This document shows positions 45,928 to 54,461 of a stretch of DNA of 64,000 nucleotides, one piece after another. Numbering within the stretch: position 1 is the first letter of the stretch; every line of letters starts with the position of its first letter. This stretch comes from JANQJA01 sp047947185 (lineage in GTDB: Bacteria; Pseudomonadota; Gammaproteobacteria; Pseudomonadales; Azotimanducaceae). The stretch covers positions 3,534,001 through 3,598,000 of the forward strand of contig CP170502.1 in the NCBI GenBank assembly GCA_047947185.1. Direction: 5' to 3'. A model generated the notes under the pieces. That model saw nothing but the letters and a program-made list of their open reading frames with translations. It was not told where the DNA came from and did no database searches. The translations under genes and the position numbers were made by a program.

Positions 45928-46941
45928 ATGTCAAATGAAGCCACCACTGGTTATCGCCGTTTGGGCCGAACCGCCCTGCAGGTTGGCCCCCTGGCCGTGG
46001 GAACAGTCAATTTTGGCTGGTTGACCAATGAGCAGGACAGCTTCGCCATTCTTGACGCTGCTATCGAACGAGGGCTCAACCTGATTGATACGTCCGACAA
46101 TTACAATGCCGGTGTCACTGAATCACTGCTTGGCGAATATTTTGCCGGTGGCGGCAGGCGCGAACAGGTGGTGCTCGCCACCAAGTGTTTCAGCCCACCC
46201 AATGAATTTGGCTCAAAGGATCCAGTAAAGGCGAGTGGATCATGGGTCGGGCCAAATCAGCGTGGGCTGTCCGCAAAACACATTATCGAGGCGTGCAACG
46301 CCAGTCTGAAGCGGCTTAATACGGACTACATTGACCTGTACCAGATGCATCACGTTGACAGAACTGCCCCGTTCGAAGAAGTCTGGCAGGCCTATGAGAC
46401 ACTTGTTGCGCAGGGCAAAGTCATCTACGTGGGTACCAGTAACTTTGCCGGCTGGCAGATAGCAAAGGCGTGTGAGAGCGCAAGGTCGCGTCACTTTCTT
46501 GGGCCCGTGTCAGAACAGAGCGTTTACAGCCTGATGAATCGGACAGTGGAGCTGGAGGTGATCCCGGCATGCCGTGATTACGGGCTGGGTTTTATCCCCT
46601 ATAGTCCACTTGGCGGCGGTCTGCTCGCCGCCGCGGCAGGTGCGGAAGACGGAAAGCGAAGTAAAGGTTTGTTTAACGTGGCCAGCGACCAGAAGCGCCA
46701 GCAGCTAAAGGACTATGCAGAGATCTGCAAGGAGCTGGGTGAACACCCGGCTGATGTCGCCATCGCCTGGGTTGCATCGAATCCGGACGTGACTTCACCC
46801 ATCATCGGACCAAGAACCATGTCGCAACTCGAAGGTGCATTGCGCGGTGTGGCCATTGAGCTTCCGCCTGAAATCCGTGAACGTCTGGATACGATATTTC
46901 CCGGTCCGGGTGGAGAGGCGCCAGAGGCGTATGCCTGGTAG
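45928..46941 (+). CDS. Aldo/keto reductase
   Basis: 337 residues. Catalytic residues lie in LIDTSDNYN (Asp, Tyr), LATKCF (Lys) and LYQMHHVD (His). The C-terminal cofactor motif is SPIIGPRTMSQLEGAL. The start has an AGGAG site and follows the last phyH gene by 40 bases. It closes the rightward cluster as the aldo/keto reductase at 26809 closes the leftward one, a symmetry that supports a common module. Confidence 0.93.
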   Translation: MSNEATTGYRRLGRTALQVGPLAVGTVNFGWLTNEQDSFAILDAAIERGLNLIDTSDNYNAGVTESLLGEYFAGGGRREQVVLATKCFSPPNEFGSKDPVKASGSWVGPNQRGLSAKHIIEACNASLKRLNTDYIDLYQMHHVDRTAPFEEVWQAYETLVAQGKVIYVGTSNFAGWQIAKACESARSRHFLGPVSEQSVYSLMNRTVELEVIPACRDYGLGFIPYSPLGGGLLAAAAGAEDGKRSKGLFNVASDQKRQQLKDYAEICKELGEHPADVAIAWVASNPDVTSPIIGPRTMSQLEGALRGVAIELPPEIRERLDTIFPGPGGEAPEAYAW

Positions 46942-47125
46942 CCAGGGAAATCGTTGGCCAGGTTCGCCTGGCCAAGCACTTGATGGCACACACCTGGCAA
47001 AACCTCAGGAAGACGAATCACCGTCGCTGACGATAAGCCTGCAGGCCGGAACTTTAAACGTCTCGACAGTCGACCGAGCTACGGAAGAATGCGCTAGACG
47101 TCCTGAGGTTGTGTGAGTGCCGGCA

Positions 47126-47596
47126 TCAGGTGTCACGCGGCTGCCAGAGGTTCAGGTACTCGACATAGGCGGCTGCCTTTTGACTACCCTCGGCTTCAAT
47201 GTGGTGGGCAGTCTTGATCAGTCGGCGTCCCTGGTCCTTGTCCTCGACACTCATCACGGAAATGCGGTCACGCAGGCGGACGCCATCACCCACTACAACG
47301 GGTGACAGAATCCGCACCTTGTCCATACCGTAGTTGAGTGGGCTCTTACCGTCGGGATAAAGCAGGCCGCCGAGTTCCAGGAAGTGGGTGACCAGGCTCA
47401 CCATAAAAAAACCATGTACCAGGGTGCCACCGTAGGGACTGTGCTGTTCCGCCCATTCACGGTCGTTGTGGCCGCGCTTTGGCCATCGGGTGATCTCTCC
47501 AAAAATATTGACCTGCATCTGGTCAAGGTGGACCCAGTCGGTCACAGCGACCTCACGGCCAATGTGCTCGTGGATGTTCGAGAGCATGAGGGGCAT
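47126..47596 (-). CDS. MaoC-like (hot-dog fold) hydratase
   Basis: 156 residues. The pattern WVHLDQMQVNIFGEITR, then GTLVHGFFMVSLVTHF fits MaoC-type enoyl-CoA hydratases, whose motif has an Asp/His pair; the usual Asp position here is part of a GHNDREWAEQ segment and the His is in LVHG. The ATG at 47596 has an AGGAG site. It is convergent with the reductase cluster. It may hydrate an enoyl-CoA in fatty-acid or isoprenoid breakdown. Confidence 0.85.
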   Translation of the reverse strand: MPLMLSNIHEHIGREVAVTDWVHLDQMQVNIFGEITRWPKRGHNDREWAEQHSPYGGTLVHGFFMVSLVTHFLELGGLLYPDGKSPLNYGMDKVRILSPVVVGDGVRLRDRISVMSVEDKDQGRRLIKTAHHIEAEGSQKAAAYVEYLNLWQPRDT

Positions 47597-47859
47597 GGTT
47601 TTCTCCTGCCTGTCTGATGGTTAGCTGATCCGGGTTTGCGCGTCCAGCCTACATTCTGACGACTTCCTGGGATTGTCGCTAGCGGGCAATCGCGTCTCGC
47701 CTCAATCACGAGCGATTGAGAAAACCAATCAATAACATCGTTTTATTTCAATATACTGATACAAGTCTTTGAACTTACTATCCGAACCGTGACGAAAGAC
47801 CCTGCGTCAGGTTGTACAACAATTGTGGTTATCACGCACAGAGAAAGAGGAAACAGGTT

Positions 47860-50118
47860 ATGAAAATCAACGAGAAGGCGTCGGCCGGAAGTTGGCTGGC
47901 GGCGTCAATGCTGGCGCTGACATTGATCGCGCCCCCGGCGCTGGGGGATGCCCATGGTGGGAAAGCGATGGGTGCCGGCAAGGCAGAAGCGACGAAAACA
48001 AACCAATACTGGTGGCCGGATCAACTGGATCTGTCCGTCCTGCGCGATCACGATGCGCGCTCCAATCCCTTTGGCGAGGACTTTGACTACGCCACTGAGT
48101 TTGCCAGGCTCGACCTTGATGCCGTCAAGGCTGACGTTAATGCGGTTCTGACAGATTCCCAGGACTGGTGGCCGGCAGACTTCGGCAACTACGGACCGTT
48201 TTTTATCCGGCTGTCCTGGCACAGTGCCGGTACCTACCGCACGCTCGACGGGCGTGGCGGCGGTGATGGTGGCCAGATGCGGTTTGAACCGCTCAACAGT
48301 TGGCCAGACAACGGCAATCTGGACAAGGCAAAACGTTTGCTTTGGCCTATCAAGCAGAAGTATGGCAAGAGTCTTTCATGGGGTGACCTGATGATTATGG
48401 CGGGCACCGTGGGCATGGAAAACATGGGTTTTGAAACCTATGGCTTTGCCGGCGGGCGAACGGACGACTGGGAACCCGACCTGGTCTACTGGGGTCCGGA
48501 ACTGGAAATGTTGGCAAGTGACCGGAAGGACATAGACGGCCAGTTGCAGCGCCCGCTGGGCGCAACCCACATGGGTCTGATCTACGTAAATCCGGAGGGG
48601 CCGATGGGGAAACCCGATCCCGTGGGTTCAGCTAAAAATATTCGCGTGGCGTTCGGTCGAATGGCCATGAACGATGAAGAGACAGTTGCCCTGATTGCAG
48701 GCGGTCATACGTTTGGCAAGATGCACGGTGCGCGCAAACCGGACTGTGTAGGTGCAGAGCCGGCCGCAGCTGCGATTGAAGACCAGGGCCTCGGCTGGAA
48801 AAACAGCTGCGGTAAGGGGCACTCGGAAGACACGGTCACCAGCGGACTGGAAGGCGCCTGGACCCAGGCTCCCACCCAGTGGACAACACTCTACCTGTCA
48901 AACCTGCTCAACCTCGAGTGGAAACAGACCCGCAGTCCTGCTGGTGCCATTATCTGGATTCCCACCGACGAAGCCATGCACCAGACGGTGCCTGACGCGC
49001 ATGTACCCGGGAAGTTTAACTCTCCGGTAATGACCACCGCGGACCTCGCGCTCAAGTTTGATCCCGAGTACAAGAAAATTGCTGAAAGGTTTCTGGCCAA
49101 TCCGGATCAGTACCAGAAAGCGTTTGCCATGGCATGGTACAAACTGACTCATCGCGACATGGGTCCGGCCACGCGTTACCTGGGTAACTCGGTACCGACC
49201 GAACCCCTGATCTGGCAGGACCCGGTGCCTGCGCCCCCTTACAAGGGCATCAGCTCACGCAATGTCAGGAAGCTGAAGCAGGAAATCCTGGAGTCCGGTT
49301 TGACTGTGCCTGAGCTTGTTCGTACCGCCTGGGGTGCTGCTGCCAGCTTCCGCGCGAGTGACATGCGGGGTGGTGCCAACGGCGCTCGTATTGCGCTGGC
49401 GCCACAGAAGGACTGGGCCGTGAACAATCCTGCGGAAGTCGACAAGGTCGTAGCGAAACTGAAAGAAATCCGGTCGGAGTTTGGTGCCAACAAGGTGACC
49501 CTGGCTGACCTCATTGTGCTCGGCGGTGCCGCGGCTATCGAGAAAGCGGCTGCAGATGCAGGCATCAAGGTTGAAGTACCTTTTGTTCCCGGCCGTGGAG
49601 ATGCCACCCAGGCACAGACCGACGTAACCTCGTTTGCCTTGCTTGAGCCAAAGGCGGATGCATTCCGCAATTACTTTGACGCGGCTGGCAGCTACCGGTC
49701 GCCCACCGAGATGCTGGTTGACAAGGCTGATCAGCTTCGCCTGACCGTGCCGGAAATGACCGTTCTGGTTGGTGGCATGCGGGCGCTGGGTGCCAATGCT
49801 GATGGCTCCAGTCACGGCGTATTTACAGACAGGCCGGGTACGTTGAACAACGACTTCTTCGTGAACCTGCTCGACATGGCTGTAATGTGGCGCAAGACAG
49901 GCACCGAAGGCATGTACGAGGGTGTCGATCGCAAGAGCGGCGCTGTGAAGTACACCGCAACACCGGTTGACCTGATCTTTGGCTCAAATTCAGAGCTCAG
50001 GGCTGTTGCTGAAGTCTATGCTTTTGATGGCGCCGAGCAGCAGTTTGTAAATGATTTCGTGGCCGCCTGGACCAAGGTGATGCAACTCGATCGCTTTGAT
50101 CTGAAGCACGATATCTAG
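47860..50118 (+). CDS. katG: Exported catalase-peroxidase KatG
   Basis: Heme catalase-peroxidase, 752 residues, with both KatG domains. Distal site: Arg117, Trp120 and His121 in IRLSWHSAGTYR. The Trp-Tyr-Met cofactor is complete (Trp120, Tyr242, Met268), and proximal His283 is in AGGHTFGKMHG. An N-terminal signal peptide (LAASMLALTLIAPPALGDAH) indicates export, as in KatP/KatG2-type periplasmic enzymes. I chose the ATG at 47860 because it begins the signal peptide. It stands alone with a 260-base upstream region; its role is peroxide removal, plausible beside many oxygenases. Confidence 0.95.
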   Translation: MKINEKASAGSWLAASMLALTLIAPPALGDAHGGKAMGAGKAEATKTNQYWWPDQLDLSVLRDHDARSNPFGEDFDYATEFARLDLDAVKADVNAVLTDSQDWWPADFGNYGPFFIRLSWHSAGTYRTLDGRGGGDGGQMRFEPLNSWPDNGNLDKAKRLLWPIKQKYGKSLSWGDLMIMAGTVGMENMGFETYGFAGGRTDDWEPDLVYWGPELEMLASDRKDIDGQLQRPLGATHMGLIYVNPEGPMGKPDPVGSAKNIRVAFGRMAMNDEETVALIAGGHTFGKMHGARKPDCVGAEPAAAAIEDQGLGWKNSCGKGHSEDTVTSGLEGAWTQAPTQWTTLYLSNLLNLEWKQTRSPAGAIIWIPTDEAMHQTVPDAHVPGKFNSPVMTTADLALKFDPEYKKIAERFLANPDQYQKAFAMAWYKLTHRDMGPATRYLGNSVPTEPLIWQDPVPAPPYKGISSRNVRKLKQEILESGLTVPELVRTAWGAAASFRASDMRGGANGARIALAPQKDWAVNNPAEVDKVVAKLKEIRSEFGANKVTLADLIVLGGAAAIEKAAADAGIKVEVPFVPGRGDATQAQTDVTSFALLEPKADAFRNYFDAAGSYRSPTEMLVDKADQLRLTVPEMTVLVGGMRALGANADGSSHGVFTDRPGTLNNDFFVNLLDMAVMWRKTGTEGMYEGVDRKSGAVKYTATPVDLIFGSNSELRAVAEVYAFDGAEQQFVNDFVAAWTKVMQLDRFDLKHDI

Positions 50119-50123
50119 CTCCC

Positions 50124-50164
50124 GCCAGCGGGCCTCCCGTCGACCCGACCGGAGGCCCGCTGGC
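50124..50164 (+). terminator. Strong hairpin after katG
   Basis: Perfect 14-base inverted repeat (GCCAGCGGGCCTCC ... GGAGGCCCGCTGGC) with a 13-base loop, six bases after the katG stop. It is followed by Cs rather than Ts. It probably ends or stabilises the katG mRNA and also forms the edge of the repeat block, whose units carry related GGCCC...GGGCC stems. Confidence 0.6.
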
Positions 50165-51090
50165 CCCCCCACCCGTCGTCCCGACCAGAGGCCCGTAGGG
50201 CCGTAGCGGAGGGACCTCGTTTTTGCGCATGAGGTTTCTCCATTCCGCGGCTACCGCCGCTCCAGTCGAAAGGACACATAGACGTCGGCTATCGCCGCTC
50301 CAGTCGAAACGACGTATAGGCGTCGGCTACCCCCACTGCATTTGAAACGACGTGAAGGCGTCGTCCCAACCGGTGCGCGAAGGGCTTCCTTCACCCCGTC
50401 GTCCCGACCGAAGGCCCGCAGGGCCGTAGTGGAGGGACCTCATTTTTGCGCATGAGGTTTCTCCATTCCGCGGCTACCGCCGCTCCAGTCGAAACGACAC
50501 ATAGACGTCGGCTACCACCACTGCAGTCGAAACGACGTATAGGCGTCGGCTACCACCACTGCATTTGAAACGACGTGAAGGCGTCGTCCCAACCGGTGCG
50601 CGAAGGCCTTTCTTCACCCCGTCGTCCCGACCGAAGGCCCGCAGGGCCCCCACCCCCGTCGTCCCGACCGGAGGCCCGTAGGGCCGTAGTGGAGGGACCT
50701 CATTTTTGCGCATGAGGTTTCTCCATTCCGCGGCTACCGCCGCTCCAGTCGAAACGACACATAGACGTCGGCTACCACCACTGCAGTCGAAACGACGTAT
50801 AGGCGTCGGCTACTACCACTGCATTTGAAACGACGTGAAGGCGTCGTCCCAACCGGTGCGCGAAGGGCTGTCTTCACCCCGTCGTCCCGACCGAAGGCCC
50901 GCAGGGCCCCCACCCCCGTCGTCCCGACCGGAGGCCCGTAGGGCCGTAGTGGAGGGACCTCATCTTTGCGTATGAGGTTTCTCCATTCCACGGCTATCGC
51001 CGCTCCAGTCGAAACGACGTATAGGCGTCGGCTACCACCGCTCCAGCCGAAACGACGTATAGGCTTCGGCTAGCGCGCTCCAGTGGAATC
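50164..51090. repeat. Nested tandem repeat block (223-260-base units with 38-base subrepeats)
   Basis: Four copies of a unit containing GAGGTTTCTCCATTCC begin near 50231, 50454, 50714 and 50974 (spacings 223, 260, 260). Copies 2 and 3 are nearly identical; the longer spacing comes from an extra 37-base piece. Each unit has three 38-base subrepeats (..GTCGAAACGAC..TAGGCGTCGGCTAC) and hairpins such as ACCTCAT-N8-ATGAGGT and GGCCC-GTA-GGGCC. Open frames across it repeat the same translated words and are not genes. There are no unique spacers, so it is not CRISPR. Confidence 0.9.
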
Positions 51091-51291
51091 GCGTCTCTCA
51101 GGTCAGGAACATCCCAGGCTTTAAAGCAAAGCACTCGCTGACTAGAATCGGGTCTGAAGGTCTTATCAACACGAATCCCTGGTGTTTTTCGAGTCCTGAG
51201 GTGCTAAAAGCGGTAGGAGTCCGGCGCAACAGTTAGCGCTAAGCTGTCGGGTTGGCGCATACTCCGATGTGGAAGAATCGGGAAGAGGTCA

Positions 51292-52026
51292 ATGGACAAG
51301 TTTGCTGCATGGATGGTGCATGTCTTTACAGCATCGGGGATTATCCCGGGTTTTTTTGCCATCGTTGCCATTTCAAACGATCGGATTGCACTTGCCTTTC
51401 TGATGTTGCTGATCGCCCAGGTAATAGACGGCATTGACGGTACCCTGGCGCGAGTGTTCCGGGTTCATGAAGTGTTGCCCACGACGTCAGGCAAGATGAT
51501 GGACTCAGTCATCGATTTTGCGACCTACGCGATCATCCCGGCGTACCTGATTTACATGTCCCCGGCGATCCTGCCGGACGGCCCCTGGATTCGAGAGTTC
51601 ACCGTGTCAGTCATCCTCGTGGTTTCGGCGCTGTATTACGGCAAAGCCGGCATGATCTCCGATGATCTTTATTTTGTTGGCTTTCCCGCGCTCTGGAACT
51701 GGGTTGCCTTCTATCTCTATTACATTATTGGCGGCAGTCCGTGGGTTAACTTTGGGTTGATCCTGTTGTTTGCATTTCTGCATTTTGTACCGATCAAGTA
51801 TGTTTACCCGAGCCGTAGCGAACGATTGTGGTGGCTGAATGTGGCGGTGACCATTGTCCTGTTGCTATCAATACTTATGGTGCTACTGCTTCAGGAAGCG
51901 TTGATTGTCATCGAAGGGGCTATCCAGCCGCTACGGGTTGTTGCGGTGGGCGCCATGTTTTACTTCTTTGGTGTAGGTGTCTATCAGTCCTGGCTCGACC
52001 TGAGAGCAGCATCTGCTGACAAGTGA
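51292..52026 (+). CDS. pcs: Phosphatidylcholine synthase (CDP-diacylglycerol-choline O-phosphatidyltransferase)
   Basis: 244 residues, about eight membrane helices. The CDP-alcohol phosphotransferase motif is present: D46GID49GTLAR, then Gly67, Asp71 and Asp75 (SGKMMDSVIDF). The spacing between AR and G (12 residues) and the following FATYAIIPAYLIYMS and FPALWNWVAFYLYYI segments are those of bacterial Pcs enzymes. The reaction joins choline directly to CDP-diacylglycerol to make phosphatidylcholine in the inner membrane. It is next to two genes likely acting on phospholipids. Confidence 0.88.
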   Translation: MDKFAAWMVHVFTASGIIPGFFAIVAISNDRIALAFLMLLIAQVIDGIDGTLARVFRVHEVLPTTSGKMMDSVIDFATYAIIPAYLIYMSPAILPDGPWIREFTVSVILVVSALYYGKAGMISDDLYFVGFPALWNWVAFYLYYIIGGSPWVNFGLILLFAFLHFVPIKYVYPSRSERLWWLNVAVTIVLLLSILMVLLLQEALIVIEGAIQPLRVVAVGAMFYFFGVGVYQSWLDLRAASADK

Positions 52027-52100
52027 CGTACCCGGGTGTCGCACCGGTTCTTTCACTGCCTCTGGTAACATACGCCAGTCCTTTTTCCTACTTCTGAGTC

Positions 52101-53066
52101 ATGCCCGAACATCCCCAACTGGTTATTGGTCTTGCGCTGGGTAGCGGCTCAGCCCGTGGTCTGGCGCATGTGGGTATCATCCGGGAGCTTGAGGCACTCG
52201 ACATTGTGCCCCAGGTTGTCTGCGGCACCTCGGTTGGTGCCATGGTAGGAGCCGCCTGGGTAACCGGTCGAATGGACAAACTGGAAGCCTGGGCACGTGG
52301 ACTGACGCGGTTTCGAATGGCCCGGTTTCTGGATATCAATGCACGTTTTGCCGGATTCCTTGATCAATCCAGGTTCAGTGAATTCCTGGACGAGCACGTT
52401 GCAGACCCAGACGAACTTATCGAGGAATGTGATACAGCTTATGGTGCAGTATCAACAGAGCTGGCAACGGCCCGCGAACATTGGATGATCCGTGGCTCGC
52501 TCAAGGAAGCGGTCTGGACTTCCATGTCTCTGCCCGGGCTGTTTCCGCCCCGGCGCCATGAAGCGATGTGGCATACCGATGGTGGCCTGGTAAATCCGGT
52601 GCCCGTCTCCCTGTGCCACGCCCTTGGCGCCAATTTTGTGATTGCTGCCAACATGAACGGTGACCTTGTCACCCGAAAATTTGAAGCCGTATCGCCGGCG
52701 GCAGATGACGCAGTACCGACTGGGCCCCACCTGACAGAACGTGAAGCTGAAAACAGGAGCAGTTTCGCCAGGATAGTGAGCAGCCTGACTAAAGAGTATG
52801 CCAACGCCCTTCTGCCATCCTCGGAGAACAGTGAACCACAGCCTCGAGTGCCGAGCGTTGTCGATACACTGGCCATGGCCATCCATATTGCCCAGGATCG
52901 TATTACTCGCAGCCGGATGGCGGGTGACCCGCCGGACCTGCTGCTGACACCGCGACTTTCAGACATTGGGCTATTGGACCTGCATCGGGCGTCGGAAGCG
53001 ATTGAGGAAGGCAGGCAGTGCGTACAGCGCATGCGGGCTGAAATTGAGCATGCGCTTGGTCGCTAG
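52101..53066 (+). CDS. Patatin-like phospholipase (RssA-type)
   Basis: 321 residues. Oxyanion motif GSGSARGLAHVG, nucleophile Ser44 in GTSVG and catalytic Asp160 in TDGG form the patatin Ser-Asp dyad. No signal peptide is seen, so it is cytosolic or membrane-associated. Patatin enzymes release fatty acids from phospholipids or lipid esters. It follows the phosphatidylcholine synthase gene by 74 bases in the same direction. Confidence 0.92.
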   Translation: MPEHPQLVIGLALGSGSARGLAHVGIIRELEALDIVPQVVCGTSVGAMVGAAWVTGRMDKLEAWARGLTRFRMARFLDINARFAGFLDQSRFSEFLDEHVADPDELIEECDTAYGAVSTELATAREHWMIRGSLKEAVWTSMSLPGLFPPRRHEAMWHTDGGLVNPVPVSLCHALGANFVIAANMNGDLVTRKFEAVSPAADDAVPTGPHLTEREAENRSSFARIVSSLTKEYANALLPSSENSEPQPRVPSVVDTLAMAIHIAQDRITRSRMAGDPPDLLLTPRLSDIGLLDLHRASEAIEEGRQCVQRMRAEIEHALGR

Positions 53067-53102
53067 GAGTTGGTATTGCGGCAACCCTTGAACCTCCCTT
53101 GA

Positions 53103-53211
53103 AGACACACCCCAACACGCGGCTCAACGGGCTGTGGGAGATTATCCCGTTCTGGCTGGTTCCCTGGCGCACAGCGGGTAAGCCTGCCGAATGCGTGTGG
53201 CACTTTCTTGG
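53103..53211. repeat. Direct repeat copy 1 (about 109 bases)
   Basis: Contains CACACCCCAACAC, GGCTCAACGGGCTGTGGG and GGCACTTTCTTG. It matches copy 2, offset 128 bases, with only a few differences. It lies between convergent genes, starting about 37 bases after the patatin stop. Confidence 0.85.
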
Positions 53212-53230
53212 GTGACCTCATCTATCTCAA

Positions 53231-53338
53231 GGACACACCCCAACACTGGGCTCAACGGGCTGTGGGAGATTATCCCGTTCTGGCTGGTTCCCTGGCGCAC
53301 AGCGGGTAAGCCTGCCAAATGTGTGTGGCACTTTCTTG
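53231..53338. repeat. Direct repeat copy 2 (about 108 bases)
   Basis: Second copy of the repeat at 53103-53211. Both include the same open stretch readable as LWEIIPFWLVPWRTAGKPA, but with different flanks. No start codon or ribosome site supports a gene, so I treat the pair as an intergenic repeat of unknown type. Confidence 0.85.
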
Positions 53339-53376
53339 AGAGCTTTCCTGGTCGCCTGCGAAGCGGGTTGGGCTTT

Positions 53377-54429
53377 TCAGTCAAGTACGCCAGCATCTTC
53401 GGCGGGCAGGCGCCGGGTTTCACCAACCCTCAGGGTGAAAAATGATTCCGGTGACAGTTGGCGTTTACGCCTGGCGACCTCCAGGTCTTTCAGCGGATCA
53501 TCGATACCTTCATTGGTGAGTTGGAAGGTGCCGTAGTGAATCCCGACGCTCTGCTGGGCCTGCAGGTCGATATGCGCCTGTACGGCCTCGGCGGGGTTCA
53601 GGTGCACTTCTTTCATGAACCAGCGTGGTTCGTAGGCCCCGATGGGTAACAGCGCCAGCCTGAAGGGCCCAAATGTCGCTGCAGCCTCGGCAAAGTGCGG
53701 ACCGTAGGCCGTATCACCGGCAAAGTAGAGGTTGCCCCGGGAGGTTTCGATCACAAACGAACCCCACAGGGTCTTGAAGTGGTCCGCAACACCGCGGCCG
53801 GACCTGTGCCGGCACTCCACAAAAGTGAAGGTAACGCCATCGACCCTGTAGGCGTCGTCCCAGTCAAGGTCAAGGTGGTTATCCAGGCCAAGCCTGTCGA
53901 AGAGAAGCCCATTGCCAAGCCCGGACAGGATGAGCGGCGGCGTGCCGTTCTGCCGCGCGAGTTGTATGAGGGTTGCCTCGTCGAGGTGATCGTAGTGATT
54001 GTGGCTGATGAGCACCACGTCGATGGGCGGCAGGTCTTCCAGTCGTACACCGGGCAGGTGAACCCGCTGCGGCCCGGCAAAAGCAAAAGGGCTGACCCGG
54101 TTGCTGTAGACCGGGTCGGTAAGAATGTTCAGCCCGTCCACCTGGATAAGGAAACTGGCATGATTGATGAACGTGACCGAAAGGCCATCCGTGACTCTTG
54201 CCTGTGGTACGCGTTGTTGGGAAACGGGGACCCGGTCGGGCCATACCTCACGCTGTGTCATGAAGCTCCAGCCATAGCGCAGAACGTCGAGGGCATCCTG
54301 GTCCAGCGGCGACCGGTTGTGAAAGCGGGTGCCATCAAAATGTTCTGATGTGTCCCCCCTGAAAGCCGGCGCGTCTGTACATCCAGCAACCATCACCACG
54401 GCCAGTAACAAAACAGGAAATCGGGTCAT
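53377..54429 (-). CDS. Metallo-beta-lactamase-fold lipoprotein, NAPE-PLD/UlaG-like
   Basis: 350 residues. A lipobox (LLLAVVMVAGC) marks it as a lipoprotein. The metal motif is SHNHYDHLD; later ligands include His in VECRHRSGRG and Asp in YFAGDTAYG. The layout (INHASFLIQVDGLNILTDPV, WGSFVIET, GAYEPRWFM) matches bacterial relatives of N-acylphosphatidylethanolamine phospholipase D. It would act in the periplasm or outer envelope on phospholipid or related phosphodiesters. It lies near a patatin and Pcs, supporting a lipid role. The gene starts 32 bases after the Na/Pi transporter's stop. Confidence 0.88.
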   Translation of the reverse strand: MTRFPVLLLAVVMVAGCTDAPAFRGDTSEHFDGTRFHNRSPLDQDALDVLRYGWSFMTQREVWPDRVPVSQQRVPQARVTDGLSVTFINHASFLIQVDGLNILTDPVYSNRVSPFAFAGPQRVHLPGVRLEDLPPIDVVLISHNHYDHLDEATLIQLARQNGTPPLILSGLGNGLLFDRLGLDNHLDLDWDDAYRVDGVTFTFVECRHRSGRGVADHFKTLWGSFVIETSRGNLYFAGDTAYGPHFAEAAATFGPFRLALLPIGAYEPRWFMKEVHLNPAEAVQAHIDLQAQQSVGIHYGTFQLTNEGIDDPLKDLEVARRKRQLSPESFFTLRVGETRRLPAEDAGVLD

Positions 54430-54461
54430 TGACGTGGCCTCAAGGCTCAGGGCAACCAGTT

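Noticed and set aside
46984..46999. Sigma-54-like element TGGCACACACCTGGCA on the plus strand
   Set aside because: GG-N10-GC is present, but it lies after the last gene of the rightward cluster and points into the 3' end of the convergent MaoC-like gene, with no gene to drive; probably chance.
50474..50991. Repeated minus-strand open frames in the tandem block
   Set aside because: The frames follow the repeat period, lack ribosome sites and start/stop at repeat boundaries; they are by-products of the repeat.
50164..51090. CRISPR array
   Set aside because: Repeats are tandem and nested with no unique spacers, units are 223-260 bases, and no cas genes are nearby.
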